DNA of 64,000 nt from Henriciella aquimarina (GCF_002088975.1 NZ_NCST01000059.1:1-64000), one strand, 5' to 3'; shown: positions 39,956 through 48,965, counted from the first letter of the stretch. The notes: generated by a model from the letters alone, not told the origin. Numbers and translations: made by a program.

Positions 39956-39984
39956 CTTATATGGGCCACCGTTTTCCTCGTCAA
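39956..39984 (-). promoter_or_regulatory. rRNA operon promoter, copy nearest 16S
   Basis: Minus-strand TTGACG (39979-39984), exactly 17 bp of spacer, then TATAAG (39956-39961) and the GC-rich discriminator CCGCC. This is the best match to the sigma-70-type consensus of the four tandem copies. It lies about 300 bases upstream of 16S. Confidence 0.8.
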
Positions 39985-40117
39985 CACCCTTTTTTGCGCT
40001 TTCTGCAGAACTTCGCAGCGAACCGCGAAACCTGCAATTTTCAGCGCAGAGCCGGGCTTTCGAACAGTGCCTCGTAGGCACCCTCTCAACCAGGTGAGCG
40101 TCTCAGAAGAGGGGCGG

Positions 40118-40146
40118 CATATATGAGGCCGCTCGATCTTCGTCAA
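40118..40146 (-). promoter_or_regulatory. rRNA operon promoter, second copy
   Basis: Minus-strand TTGACG (40141-40146), 17-bp spacer, TATATG (40118-40123), then discriminator CCGCCCC. It has the same upstream block (CTGCAG, GGGTG) as the other copies and lies 162 bp from the first. Confidence 0.8.
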
Positions 40147-40276
40147 CACCCTTTTCTGCACCGTCTGCAGCAACCGGTGAAACACCGAAATACCGCAGAA
40201 TAAAGAAGCGCAAACCACCGCTCCAGGACACTTAAAGGCCCCTTCGCTCTGGCGGGTCGTTTCCAAGAAGAGGCGG

Positions 40277-40305
40277 CTTTTATGGGCCACGCTCCGTCCC
40301 GTCAA
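40277..40305 (-). promoter_or_regulatory. rRNA operon promoter, third copy
   Basis: Minus-strand TTGACG (40300-40305), 17-bp spacer, TAAAAG (40277-40282), discriminator CCGCC. It is 159 bp from the second copy. Confidence 0.78.
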
Positions 40306-40435
40306 CAACCCTTTTGCACTTCCCTGCAGCTTTTGGGCAGAAGCCCCGAAACCGCAGTTTTTAAAGCACAAGCCGGATCGGCGAGGTTCATTCAAACCCC
40401 GTGTTTTCCGGCGGGTCTCTCCAGAAGGAGTGCGG

Positions 40436-40464
40436 CTTCTATTCACCGCCTCGCCTCCCGTCAA
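40436..40464 (-). promoter_or_regulatory. rRNA operon promoter, fourth (most distal) copy
   Basis: Minus-strand TTGACG (40459-40464), 17-bp spacer, TAGAAG (40436-40441), discriminator CCGCA. It is 159 bp from the third copy and has the weakest -10 box. Confidence 0.72.
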
Positions 40465-40654
40465 CAACCCTTCTGCACTTCTCTGCAGAACAACAGCACA
40501 AGGCTCGAATTCCGCAGATTTTGGCGCAAACGCTGCTTCACCAGGCCGACTTAATCACCGGCCCCGCAAAGTCAGAGGCGTTTCAGATGGAACGGACCAT
40601 ATAGCTTCTGTTCGGGTGTTTTGGCAAGCCCAAAAATCACCTGAACGGAGTCTT

Positions 40655-41083
40655 TTATCCGCCCTTTATATAGTCGGCCATCGCATCGGCTTCGGCCTTG
40701 TGCTCCTCGATCTTCCATTTCACGAGGTCTCCAATGGAGATAATGCCGGCCAGATGGCCGTCGCGCATGATGGGCAGATGGCGCACGCGCCGGTCGGTCA
40801 TACGGCCCAGGCACTGGTCGATGGACTCGCCCGGATTGGCGGTGATGACCCCGCGGGTCATCGATTCCTCGACGCTCATCTGAAGGGCGCTCGCGCCATG
40901 GCGGGCCACCTGGCGAAGAATGTCGCGTTCCGACAGCACGCCGCAGAGGCCGTTGCCATTCATGGCCACCACCGCGCCGATGCGCGCTTCGTCCAGCATG
41001 CGGGCCGCCTCGGCAAGCGTCTCGCTCGCATCGATCGTCTGGACGTCACCACCCTTGGTCTTGAGGATCTGCTCTATCAGCAT
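40655..41083 (-). CDS. CBS-domain protein
   Basis: This 142-aa protein consists of two CBS motifs: MLIEQILKTKGGDVQTIDASETLAEAARMLDEARIGAVVAMNGNGLCGVLSERDILRQVA (in parts) and TRGVITANPGESIDQCLGRMTDRRVRHLPIMRDGHLAGIISIGDLVK. A CBS pair binds an adenosine nucleotide and senses energy state. I chose the ATG at 41083 after AGGGAGA; the frame upstream is not protein-like. It stands alone between the rRNA promoters and the divergent hfa operon. The partner protein is unknown. Confidence 0.92.
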   Translation of the reverse strand: MLIEQILKTKGGDVQTIDASETLAEAARMLDEARIGAVVAMNGNGLCGVLSERDILRQVARHGASALQMSVEESMTRGVITANPGESIDQCLGRMTDRRVRHLPIMRDGHLAGIISIGDLVKWKIEEHKAEADAMADYIKGG

Positions 41084-41325
41084 TCTGGGTCTCCCTGACT
41101 TGTTCTTGTTTTTCCCTTTATACCACAGGTGCGCGCGTGCGCGAAGATGGTGCCCGGCCCTGCCCCGTTCCGAAACGGCACAGGCGGCGGGCTTTTCAGG
41201 CGCAAATCCCGTCAGACGCCCCGAAATAGCCATTCCCCATATGCGCGAATTTGGAACGCCGGCCTCTCCTGAACTGGCATGCGCATTGCAGCCGTCCCTG
41301 CATCAACCCTGACAGGGATCGGCAG

Positions 41326-41742
41326 ATGAAACTGAAGACTGACATACTCACCGGGCTTTTCGGGCTTGCGGCCCTCACCGCAATTTCCGTCTGCCCGAAA
41401 GCAGAGGCCCAGGCCGCCTCGGCCGTTTCGGAATTCGAACGGCCCTATGGATTCGGCTATGGCCAGGAAAGCACCCCCTATTCCGCGCGCAGCCGCGACA
41501 CCAGCAACAACCGCGTCGTCATCAACGGACTAATTGAAGGCGGCACGGGGCTCGGCACCAGTCTCTATACAGGCTGGGGCCAGACCGAGGGCGCGCGCGG
41601 CATGATCGGCACCGGCACAGCTGTCGGCAACCAGCTCAACGTGATCACCAATGGAAGCAACAACACGGTGATCATCGATTCGACACAGATCAATAATGGC
41701 GACCAGACGGTCGTTCTCAATGGGGAGCTCGACCTGCAATGA
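41326..41742 (+). CDS. hfaA: HfaA-like holdfast anchoring protein
   Basis: This 138-aa secreted protein has a signal peptide (MKLKTDILTGLFGLAALTAISVCPKAEA). The mature part is Asn/Gly-rich with curlin-like beta repeats (GTAVGNQLNVITNGSNNTVIIDSTQINNGDQTVV). Together with the CsgG-like gene directly downstream, this matches the hfaA-hfaB-hfaD cluster that anchors the adhesive holdfast to the cell pole or stalk. HfaA forms high-molecular-weight amyloid-like anchors. It overlaps hfaB by four bases. Confidence 0.85.
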   Translation: MKLKTDILTGLFGLAALTAISVCPKAEAQAASAVSEFERPYGFGYGQESTPYSARSRDTSNNRVVINGLIEGGTGLGTSLYTGWGQTEGARGMIGTGTAVGNQLNVITNGSNNTVIIDSTQINNGDQTVVLNGELDLQ

Positions 41743-42734
41743 AGACCCTGACCAAGCTCAAGCCTTTCGCAGGCATACGCGCTTCCGGCGCTGCGCTCGC
41801 CGCAGGCCTGTTCGTCACCGGCTGCGTCAGCCCGGTTGCCGGGCCGAGCGGGCAATACGCCCAGCCGATCGGCAATGCGCCGGTGACGGCCAATCCGACG
41901 CCCTATTCCGAAGGCCTGGTGTGCATGGGCCATTATGCCCGCACCTCCGGCTACCGCGCCCCGCGAATCGCGGTCGGCCGCATCCTGGACTATACCGGCA
42001 AGGCCGACATCGAGGGCGGGCGGCGTGTCACCCAGGGCGCTTCGCTCATGGCGATTTCCGCTTTTGCGAAATCCGGCGCCCGGCTGGTCGAACGATTCGA
42101 TACCTCGGTGTCCGAGCTTGAGCTGAAATATGCCAATAACAAGCTGATCGGCGACGAGACGCCGGATACGTTCCGCAAGATCACGGCGGGCTCGATTCCC
42201 GGCTCCGACTATTATCTCGTCGGCGGCATCACCGAGCTGAACTATAATATCCGCTCCGTCGGCGCCGAAGCCTTTATTGGCGATGTCGACCCGACAGACC
42301 CGAAAGGTTCCATCGGGGCGAAGCTCTACGTGATCAATGTCGGCCTCGACCTGCGGCTGGTGGAAACCGAGTCGCTCGAAGTCGTCGACGTGATTTCTTA
42401 TCAGAAACAGATCATTGGCCGCGAAATCTCGCTCGGCATTTTCGATTTCGCCAATGGCAATGTGTTCGATGTCGGTGTGGGGGGACGCGCGCAGGAGCCG
42501 ATCCAGCTCGCCGTCCGTTCGGTCATCGAGCGGGCCGTGCTGGAGATGATGGCGAATCTCTATGCGGTTCCAACCGGCGATGTCTGCGCGCAAAGCGATG
42601 GCGTTGTCTCGACCAACAATGTCACCGGGGACTTCCGGCCCGTCGCCCCGCTCGAGGCCTATAACGGCCCCGCGCGCCAGGACGTCGCCGCCTGGCAGGA
42701 CCCGCGCGACACCGCCCTGCGCGGCCGGAACTAG
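41739..42734 (+). CDS. hfaB: HfaB, CsgG-like outer-membrane secretin lipoprotein
   Basis: This 331-aa lipoprotein has the lipobox FVTGC (Cys about 28) and then the CsgG fold: RIAVGRILDYTGKADIEGGRRVTQGASLMAISAFAKSGARLVERFDTS (in parts), YLVGGITELNYNI, and VDVISYQKQIIGREISLGIF. CsgG proteins form outer-membrane export pores. HfaB exports or assembles HfaA and HfaD. Translation is coupled to hfaA (ATGA). Confidence 0.9.
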   Translation: MKTLTKLKPFAGIRASGAALAAGLFVTGCVSPVAGPSGQYAQPIGNAPVTANPTPYSEGLVCMGHYARTSGYRAPRIAVGRILDYTGKADIEGGRRVTQGASLMAISAFAKSGARLVERFDTSVSELELKYANNKLIGDETPDTFRKITAGSIPGSDYYLVGGITELNYNIRSVGAEAFIGDVDPTDPKGSIGAKLYVINVGLDLRLVETESLEVVDVISYQKQIIGREISLGIFDFANGNVFDVGVGGRAQEPIQLAVRSVIERAVLEMMANLYAVPTGDVCAQSDGVVSTNNVTGDFRPVAPLEAYNGPARQDVAAWQDPRDTALRGRN

Positions 42735-42761
42735 GCCGTGCACGGTATAAAGGAGGCTGAT

Positions 42762-44006
42762 GTGACCCACTCAGGCGCAAGATATTCCGTGACCGCCGCG
42801 CTGCTCATGGCGCTGTCGGTTGCCCCGGCGGCCGCCCAGGCGCGCGACGCGGAAACGGGAATCATCGACCAGGTCCAGCTTGGCGATGTCTGGGCAAACA
42901 TGAATGTGGAGCTGCCGGACCCGACGGCCGAGGCCGCCGTGACCGCGACCGCGGTCGGCAACACCGCCGCCGCCCAGCGCAATAGCGGCAATGTAACCAG
43001 TGAGACCTATCAGGTCTTCGGGGCCGATTCGGTCTCCGAAAGCGCGCTCTCTGGCGAGCGGGCCGACACCGCCGTGGTCACCAGCACCGCCTATGGCAAC
43101 GCCGCGAGCGGGGGCACCAGCGAAGGCACCGACCGCTATTATGCCGAACAGTCGGCCAGCGGCGCCGTCACCGCCAGCAGCGGGATCGGCCTGCGCGGCA
43201 CGGTCGATACCAGCTCGGCCACGACCGCCATCGCCAATGTCTCGGCTACCGACAATGCCTACGGCACCCAGGGCGCCGACCAGGGCCAGTACAGCGAAGC
43301 CAATGTCAGTGCCCGGACCGAGGCCGACATCACGACGGCGGACAACTCGGCCACCTTCGCCACCACGGCCGGGGCCAATGCGACATCGGCCACCGGCTAT
43401 ACCAGCACCAATTACAACCGCGCCCGTCAGGCCGCCGCCGAGGGCTCAAGCGTCGACGCCGTCACAGAGGCGAGCGTCGCCGAAGGCAAGGACGTCACCG
43501 CCGTCACCACCGGCTTCGGCAACTCGGCCAGCGTCATCAATGAGTGGGGCTATGCCGCGCTCGGCCTTGAAGGTGCGCCCACGGAGCAATCCAACGATGC
43601 CAGTATTAATGCCGAGACCGATCTCACCCTTGGCGACTGGTCGGGCTATGCCACGGCCAGCGCCTATGGCGTCGGCAACTCCGCGCTCATTTCCAATACC
43701 GGCTCGGACACGGCCATCTATGCTGACCAGTATAATGGCGGCACGGTGACCAGCGAGGCGCGCTTTACCGGCCAGTCGGCCACGGGCGGCATCGGCGTTC
43801 TCTCCTCGACCGCCATCGGCAATGCGACCACCGCCAGCCTCTGCAACTATTGCGGCAGCGACAGTTCCGCCGGCGGCAGCATCAGCCAGGTGAATGCCGG
43901 CCAGGTGAGAGCCTATGGCCGCAGCCAGACCGGCTCGACCGGCGCGGTCATCGGGGCAGCCACGGCTGTCGGCAACGCAGCGACACTGCAATCAACGGGC
44001 AATTAG
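42762..44006 (+). CDS. hfaD: HfaD-like holdfast anchor protein
   Basis: This 414-aa secreted protein has a signal peptide ending APAAAQA. The mature part consists of Thr/Ala/Asn-rich, roughly 50-60-residue imperfect repeats with a recurrent pattern TAxGNxA/S (TAVGNTAAA, TAYGNAASG, TGFGNSASV, SAYGVGNSA, TAIGNATTA, TAVGNAATL). Such repeats form a beta-solenoid-like surface adhesin. I chose GTG 42762 after AAAGGAGG; an earlier GTG at 42738 is poorer. It is followed by a strong terminator. Confidence 0.85.
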   Translation: MTHSGARYSVTAALLMALSVAPAAAQARDAETGIIDQVQLGDVWANMNVELPDPTAEAAVTATAVGNTAAAQRNSGNVTSETYQVFGADSVSESALSGERADTAVVTSTAYGNAASGGTSEGTDRYYAEQSASGAVTASSGIGLRGTVDTSSATTAIANVSATDNAYGTQGADQGQYSEANVSARTEADITTADNSATFATTAGANATSATGYTSTNYNRARQAAAEGSSVDAVTEASVAEGKDVTAVTTGFGNSASVINEWGYAALGLEGAPTEQSNDASINAETDLTLGDWSGYATASAYGVGNSALISNTGSDTAIYADQYNGGTVTSEARFTGQSATGGIGVLSSTAIGNATTASLCNYCGSDSSAGGSISQVNAGQVRAYGRSQTGSTGAVIGAATAVGNAATLQSTGN

Positions 44007-44035
44007 TCCTGCCCGTTGTGGATCTGCCGATCCGG

Positions 44036-44065
44036 AACCCCTGCCCTCCACCGGCAGGGGTTTTC
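44036..44065 (+). terminator. Intrinsic terminator after hfaD
   Basis: AACCCCTGCC pairs with GGCAGGGGTT (10 bp) around a 7-nt loop and is followed by TTCC, within a four-T run. It would end the hfaABD transcript. Confidence 0.85.
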
Positions 44066-44106
44066 CGTTTCTGGACAGGTGACATCTCCGCCCTAAGTCC
44101 ACGGGC

Positions 44107-44502
44107 ATGTTGATTCGCCTCTTCCTGACCCTCATCGCCCTCCTCTTCCTCGTCTTCGGCCTGTGGTCGATCAGCGACCCGCTCGGCATGACCAGCCAGC
44201 TCGATGTCGAGGCGGGCGGGCCGAATGCCGCCTTCGAGATGCGCGGCATCTTTGGCGGGGTGAGCCTCGCCGCCGCCGCGCTGACAGCCGCCGGCGCGAT
44301 CCGGCCGGAGCGATTCGAGCGCCCGGCCCTCTACTTCCTCGCTGTCTATATGGGCGGCTACACGCTTGCCCGGTTCGCCTCCCTGATCATGGGCGACAGC
44401 CCGACACTGAACGGCTGGGCCTTTGCGAGCTTCGAGGTCGTGAGCTTCGCCCTCACCTGCCTCGCCCTGCGCGCCCGCAGCCGGAGCCGTACGCCGGCAT
44501 GA
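44107..44502 (+). CDS. DUF4345 family membrane protein
   Basis: This 131-aa protein has four membrane segments (LTLIALLFLVFGLWSI, GIFGGVSLAAAALTAAGAI, ALYFLAVYMGGYTLARFASLI, FASFEVVSFALTCLALRA). The motif NAAFEMRGIFGG is typical of DUF4345. Function unknown. It is a single gene between two terminators. Confidence 0.85.
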   Translation: MLIRLFLTLIALLFLVFGLWSISDPLGMTSQLDVEAGGPNAAFEMRGIFGGVSLAAAALTAAGAIRPERFERPALYFLAVYMGGYTLARFASLIMGDSPTLNGWAFASFEVVSFALTCLALRARSRSRTPA

Positions 44503-44504
44503 AA

Positions 44505-44532
44505 AAAGCCCCGCCGCGAACGACGGGGCTTT
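44505..44532. terminator. Bidirectional intrinsic terminator
   Basis: AAAGCCCCG pairs with CGGGGCTTT over 9 bp, preceded by A-runs and followed by T-rich sequence. It can stop both the DUF4345 transcript (plus) and the TonB-receptor transcript (minus). Confidence 0.85.
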
Positions 44533-44557
44533 CCGGATTTGATGGGGCGAAGAAGCC

Positions 44558-47098
44558 CTAGAAGTTCACCTTGAACTCCGCGCCATACATGGCCGGTATG
44601 CCCGGATAGACGGCGATGGTGCCGGTCTGCTCGGGCACGGCAAAGGACGCCATGTTGTAATACTCGTCGGTGATGTTCTCGCCGAAGACCGAAACCTCCC
44701 AGCGCCCGTCGGCCGACTGGATCCCGACACGGCCGCCGAACAGGACATAGGCGTCATTGTCGGCAATGCCGCGCGTGGCCTCGGAGGTGGCGTGCTCGGA
44801 ATTGTAGCGCGCATTGAGGTGGACGATGCCGCCCAGCTCCGGCGTGATCGGGAAGAGATAGGTCCCCGCCAGCGTGCCGACATGTTCCGGCATATAGGCG
44901 AGCTGCACGCCCGACGGCGCCAGCAGCTGGTCGGTGCCATCGCCGCGCGGCGTGATCACGTCGTTCTGGCGCTCCACCTTGGTGTAGGCATAGCCGCCCT
45001 GCAGCGTCAGCCCTTCCACCGGCTGGATGGAGCCGTCCAGCTCCAGTCCGTAGCTTTCCACGTCGGAGTTCAGCACACGGAAGTTCGTGCCTGTGAAGAA
45101 GTTCTCCTGAAAGTCCTTCACATCCTGGTAGAAGATCGCACCGTTGAGCGTCGCCGCGATGGAATCGAAGCTCGCCTTCCAGCCCAGCTCATAGCTGTCG
45201 ACCGTCTCGGAATCGAACTGCAGGTCTTCCGGCTGGGCGCCATCGCCCCCGAACAGGACACTGTCGAAACCCGACCGGTCGAGGTTGTAGCCACCCGACT
45301 TGAAGCCGCGCGAATAGGAGACATAGCTCATGAAGTCCGGCGTGAACTTGTAGGCCAGCTTCGCCGTCCCGGTCAGCACCGTGTCGTCGAAGCTGTCGCT
45401 GTCGGCGCCATTATACTCTGTATTGACCGCCGGGTTGCACGACAGAAGGATCAGACTCTGCGCGCCATTCGCGATGAGCTGCTGGATCACCGCACTGCCC
45501 GCGGGGCTGTTCACGAAGAAATTGCAAGGCGGCGTGCTGCCATCGAGATCGTATTCGATCTCCTTTTCCTCATAATTGAGGCGGGCCCCGATCGTGGCGG
45601 TCAGCTTGTCGGTGAGCGCAATCTCATTGTGCGTGAACAGCGCGAGCGCATCCGTCGTGGTGTCGTAGACATCATTGTTCTGCCCCGCCCCGTCGAACAA
45701 TTGCGGCAGGTAGAAAGGCGCTGCGCCCGGCGCTGTCGGGCTCGTCGGGGCCCCGGTTGTCGGGTCGATATAGCCGAGCAGCGGCGGCACGCCCGGGAGC
45801 GAACCGAAGAGCTGGCCGCCTGTCGCGCCGGCGGCGATCAGGTCGGTATATTCATTGGCCTGCGTGCCGGTGCGGATCGTGTCGGTATAGCCGAGCTCCT
45901 CATGCATGTAGAAAGCGCCGACCAGCCAGTCGATATTGGCGAAATTGTCCTGCAGGCGGACTTCCTGGGTAAACACCTCATCGGTGATTTCCGTGCCGTC
46001 GCGATAGGCCCGGTCGATGCCGGAGAAGTCGATGTCCTGGTCGCGCATCGCCTGCCAATCACGATAGGAGGTGATGGAGGTGAAGTTCATCGTGCCGAAC
46101 CGGTTCTTGTATTCGGCGGAAATGCCCCACTCCTCGACATTGTCGGAGACCGGACGGTTGGGCGAGATCGCAACCTCGTAATCGTCCGGCTCGGCATCGG
46201 CGAAACCGATCAGACCGTCCATGGCCGCGCCGCCGATCACGGCCGGCGCTGTCGGGCCCTGCACCAGGTTCACACCGACACAGCAATCCTCGTTCGTCTT
46301 GCCGAAATCGCCGATAACGCGGAGGCTGGCATCGTCCTTTTCGAACAGGAGCTGGCCGCGCATCAGGAAGCGGTCGAGATTGTTGAACTCGCGGTCGGAA
46401 TTGACGTCGTCGATATAGCCGTCGCGCGAACGGTGTTTCACATCGAGCCGGGCAGCGACATTCTCGGCGACCGGGCCGGTGACCATCGCTTCGGCGCTAT
46501 ACATGCCGTAATTGCCGAAACCGGCGCCAAGGCTGGCTTCCGGGTCCCATTGCGGCTTGGCGGTATTGATGGAGACGACGCCGGCGGACGTGTTGCGCCC
46601 GAACAGCGTGCCCTGCGGCCCGCGCAGCACCTCGATGCTGGAAAGCTCCGGCAGCTCGGACAGTGCGATGCCGGTGCGGGTGCGGTAGACCCCGTCGATC
46701 ACGACGCCGACGGCCGGTTCGAAGCCCGGATTGTTGGAGCCGGTACCGATGCCGCGGATCGCGATGCTTGTGCCGGAGGCCGCCGACTCGGTCTGGGCAA
46801 TCTGGACCGATGGCGCGATCTGTTCGATGTCGTTCAGGCGTGCGACGCCCGTATCCTCGAGCAGGGCCCCGTCAAAGGCCGTCACGGACACCGGAACGTC
46901 CTGGACCGTCACACCTTCCCGGCGTGTGGCTTCAACCACAACGGCATTCAGCCGGCGCTGCGTCTCGGCGCCTTCTTCATCCTGTGCCTGGGCGGTGGCC
47001 ACCGGGGCCGACGCCAGAACGGCACTCAAACCTGCGCCTGCGCAAAGCGACGCCTTGAACGCCAGGGACCGCTTTTTCGTGCTGGGAGCAAACCTCAT
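44558..47098 (-). CDS. TonB-dependent receptor
   Basis: This 846-aa outer-membrane receptor has a long signal peptide (ASLCAGAGLSAVLASAPVATAQA). The plug follows (VVVEATRREGVTVQDVPVSVTAFDG, RGIGTGSNNPGFEPAVGVVIDGVY, IEVLRGPQGTLFGRNTSAGVVSINTAKP in pieces) and then a barrel ending GAEFKVNF, with the C-terminal Phe needed for membrane insertion. The ATG at 47098 follows AGGAGACG. The sequence resembles sphingomonad/hyphomonad receptors for complex organic ligands; the substrate is unknown. Confidence 0.92.
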   Translation of the reverse strand: MRFAPSTKKRSLAFKASLCAGAGLSAVLASAPVATAQAQDEEGAETQRRLNAVVVEATRREGVTVQDVPVSVTAFDGALLEDTGVARLNDIEQIAPSVQIAQTESAASGTSIAIRGIGTGSNNPGFEPAVGVVIDGVYRTRTGIALSELPELSSIEVLRGPQGTLFGRNTSAGVVSINTAKPQWDPEASLGAGFGNYGMYSAEAMVTGPVAENVAARLDVKHRSRDGYIDDVNSDREFNNLDRFLMRGQLLFEKDDASLRVIGDFGKTNEDCCVGVNLVQGPTAPAVIGGAAMDGLIGFADAEPDDYEVAISPNRPVSDNVEEWGISAEYKNRFGTMNFTSITSYRDWQAMRDQDIDFSGIDRAYRDGTEITDEVFTQEVRLQDNFANIDWLVGAFYMHEELGYTDTIRTGTQANEYTDLIAAGATGGQLFGSLPGVPPLLGYIDPTTGAPTSPTAPGAAPFYLPQLFDGAGQNNDVYDTTTDALALFTHNEIALTDKLTATIGARLNYEEKEIEYDLDGSTPPCNFFVNSPAGSAVIQQLIANGAQSLILLSCNPAVNTEYNGADSDSFDDTVLTGTAKLAYKFTPDFMSYVSYSRGFKSGGYNLDRSGFDSVLFGGDGAQPEDLQFDSETVDSYELGWKASFDSIAATLNGAIFYQDVKDFQENFFTGTNFRVLNSDVESYGLELDGSIQPVEGLTLQGGYAYTKVERQNDVITPRGDGTDQLLAPSGVQLAYMPEHVGTLAGTYLFPITPELGGIVHLNARYNSEHATSEATRGIADNDAYVLFGGRVGIQSADGRWEVSVFGENITDEYYNMASFAVPEQTGTIAVYPGIPAMYGAEFKVNF

Positions 47099-47245
47099 TT
47101 CACGTCTCCTCATATATCTTTATGATTCTTATCGAGTCTTCATGGACTCAGATTAACGACTAGCAATGCCATGCATAAATGCAACTCGGCCAAACAGTCA
47201 CAGCACATATTCTCAGAATAAAATTTTGTGACATGCCATGACAAA

Positions 47246-47269
47246 CGCCCGCCACTATAGTGACGGGCG
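47246..47269 (-). terminator. 24-bp dyad, probable terminator or operator
   Basis: CGCCCG-C-CAC and GTG-A-CGGGCG flank TATA; the arms match except one position. It lies 35 bases after the stop of the 304-aa secreted protein gene (minus strand) and upstream of the TonB receptor, and could serve either. Confidence 0.5.
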
Positions 47270-47304
47270 CCTGCGGCTTCTGTTCTGTCGATTACACAGG
47301 CAGG

Positions 47305-48219
47305 CTAGTAAACGCCCTGCCCGACGCCGCCGTCGAACACCATGGAGCCGCCCTCGACGGGGCGCACGCGTTCGACCTCGCGGGTCACGCTCTTCATCAC
47401 GGTCCGCTGCTTCGGCACGCACACCGTTTCGGCGGTTTTCGTCTTGATGACCTTGGTGCCCGGTCCGTAGCGGCGCAGCAGGGAGCGCTCATTACAATTG
47501 CGCTGGGGCGTCTGCGGCTTGCAGGCGAGCTTGCCGCCCGGCGAATGCACCAGCGCCTCGCCCTTGGCGCACGACATGGTCTGGCCGTGGTCGAAGGATG
47601 TCTCGTCATTTTCAACCGAACCGAGAGTGACCTGCATGCGCGTGCCGGCCATGCAGCGGAAGAGCTCGCCGGAATAGCCCGGCGCCACGGAACGGTCCGG
47701 ATTGACCTGCGAGGCCGGGTGCGGCGAGCCGCCATCATCGAGGCAGACCGCCTGCACCGCGCGATAGGCCGTGCTGTAGCTGATCTCGTCGACGCAATAG
47801 TCTTCTATGGTCGGCACGTCTTCAGTGACGGTCTCTGTATAGGTCTCGCTGCCGGTCACATTCAGGCTACTGACCGAAGACGTCGAGACAAGCGCCGATC
47901 CGGAGACACCGGCGCTTGTGCCGACATAGGCCACCGCCTCGCTCGAGGCCTGCGCGCTGGCGGTCACATTAAGATAGGTCTGTCCGGACACACTCAGATT
48001 GCCGCCGCGCACATTCACATTCGTGCCCCCGATCACGACATTCGGTCCGGCCACATTCACACCCGGCACGATGATGGACTGGCTGCGATTGCTCTGGCAG
48101 CAGGGGCCGCCATTTCCGGGGGCCGGGTTTGCGGTCTGGCTGACGGCAACGCCGCCCAGACATAGAAGCGCTGAAAGGCCTGCCCCGCCGGCCAGAATGT
48201 TTCGTGTTGAAACGCGCAT
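47305..48219 (-). CDS. Secreted Ser/Val-rich protein with Cys-rich C-terminal half
   Basis: This 304-aa exported protein has the signal peptide NILAGGAGLSALLCLGGVAVSQTA. It then has a beta-repeat stretch (SIIVPGVNVAGPNVVIGG, NVNVRGGNLSVSG, with alternating Val/Asn/Gly), a Ser/Thr-rich part (SALVSTSSVSSLNV) and a C-terminal half with about eight cysteines. No enzyme motif is seen. The start at ATG 48219 is fixed by the signal peptide. Its location beside hfaABD and its adhesin-like repeats suggest a cell-surface or holdfast role; this is inference. Confidence 0.75.
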   Translation of the reverse strand: MRVSTRNILAGGAGLSALLCLGGVAVSQTANPAPGNGGPCCQSNRSQSIIVPGVNVAGPNVVIGGTNVNVRGGNLSVSGQTYLNVTASAQASSEAVAYVGTSAGVSGSALVSTSSVSSLNVTGSETYTETVTEDVPTIEDYCVDEISYSTAYRAVQAVCLDDGGSPHPASQVNPDRSVAPGYSGELFRCMAGTRMQVTLGSVENDETSFDHGQTMSCAKGEALVHSPGGKLACKPQTPQRNCNERSLLRRYGPGTKVIKTKTAETVCVPKQRTVMKSVTREVERVRPVEGGSMVFDGGVGQGVY

Positions 48220-48416
48220 GAAATCTCTCCGTGGCTCTTCGCCTGACGGGATGCATCTTCCGTGCCGTTTCTCGCTCAATTCGGGAAAAATGACCGCCGC
48301 ACGCGATTTAATGTCCCCAGCTGAGCGAGTCGGGTTGGCCCGGCGCTTGCGATGTTGAGAATGCTTCGGTCTGGGGACCGCTGAAATAAAGATTACAGAT
48401 TATAGAGTGAGCCCGA

Positions 48417-48965
48417 ATGCAGGACACAACCCTTCATCCAAACAGCCAGACGCTGTTGTCTGCATGGCAGCGCATGCACGCCGCGTCGAATGACGGACCG
48501 GCCGGACCAACCGCCCGGGACCATCCCGACCTCGTCGCGCGGCTGTTTGTCATTCAGGCGGCCAGCGAACGGGACTGGGCCTTCCGCACCGCCGGCGCGC
48601 AGATTGAATCCTCGCTCGGCCGCCAGCTCGCCGACTATAATTTCCTCGGCTTCTGGACCGGTCATGACCGCGAGATGCTGGGCCTGCTCCTGAAGACCGT
48701 CGTGCAGGAGCGCCGGCCGGGCATTGTCCGCGCCAGCGCCGAATGCCTGACCGGCGAACGCGTCGATGTCGAGGTGATCCTCGCCCCGCTCGCCCAGCCG
48801 GCCCATCTCGATGGCGGCTCGCGCGTGCTCGGACTCTACCAGACGCTCGGCGGCGACCACCGGCTGAAGGGCCGGCCGGTCTGGCGCCACCGCCTGACGG
48901 CTATGTTCCCGCCGGATGTCCGCGAGAGCGAACCGCGCGTCAAACTGGTCGCCAGCAACGACTGA
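48417..48965 (+). CDS. PAS-domain protein (PAS_5 type)
   Basis: This 182-aa soluble protein is a single PAS-like domain of the PAS_5 (DUF1457) kind, with DLVARLFVIQAASERDWAFRTAGAQIESSLGRQLADYNFLGFWTG and a final HRLTAMFPP. There is no output domain, so it probably signals by protein contact. These proteins are typical of stalked alphaproteobacteria. Ligand unknown. It converges on the carbonic anhydrase gene. Confidence 0.83.
   Translation: MQDTTLHPNSQTLLSAWQRMHAASNDGPAGPTARDHPDLVARLFVIQAASERDWAFRTAGAQIESSLGRQLADYNFLGFWTGHDREMLGLLLKTVVQERRPGIVRASAECLTGERVDVEVILAPLAQPAHLDGGSRVLGLYQTLGGDHRLKGRPVWRHRLTAMFPPDVRESEPRVKLVASND

Larger units (their letters stand above)
39940..40560 (-). repeat. Four diverged tandem ~160-bp promoter units
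   Basis: Beyond the promoter boxes, the copies share a CTGCAG-to-GGGTGTTGACG upstream block, an AGAAG-containing segment after the start site, and a CCGCAG-TTTT-GCGCAA-GCC stretch near the far end. The whole unit is therefore duplicated, not just the boxes. Periods are 162, 159 and 159 bp. No protein-coding gene is supported in this 1-kb region. Confidence 0.75.

Noticed and set aside
39940-40560. Regularly spaced repeats that might be a CRISPR array
   Set aside because: There are only four copies at about 160-bp periods, diverged, and each contains a promoter; the layout does not fit 25-40-bp repeats with equal-length spacers.
44792-47125. A 777-codon open frame on the plus strand
   Set aside because: It is the antisense of the TonB-dependent receptor. 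The minus-strand protein has a signal peptide, plug and C-terminal Phe; the plus-strand translation is Arg/Ala/Gly-rich noise from high GC.
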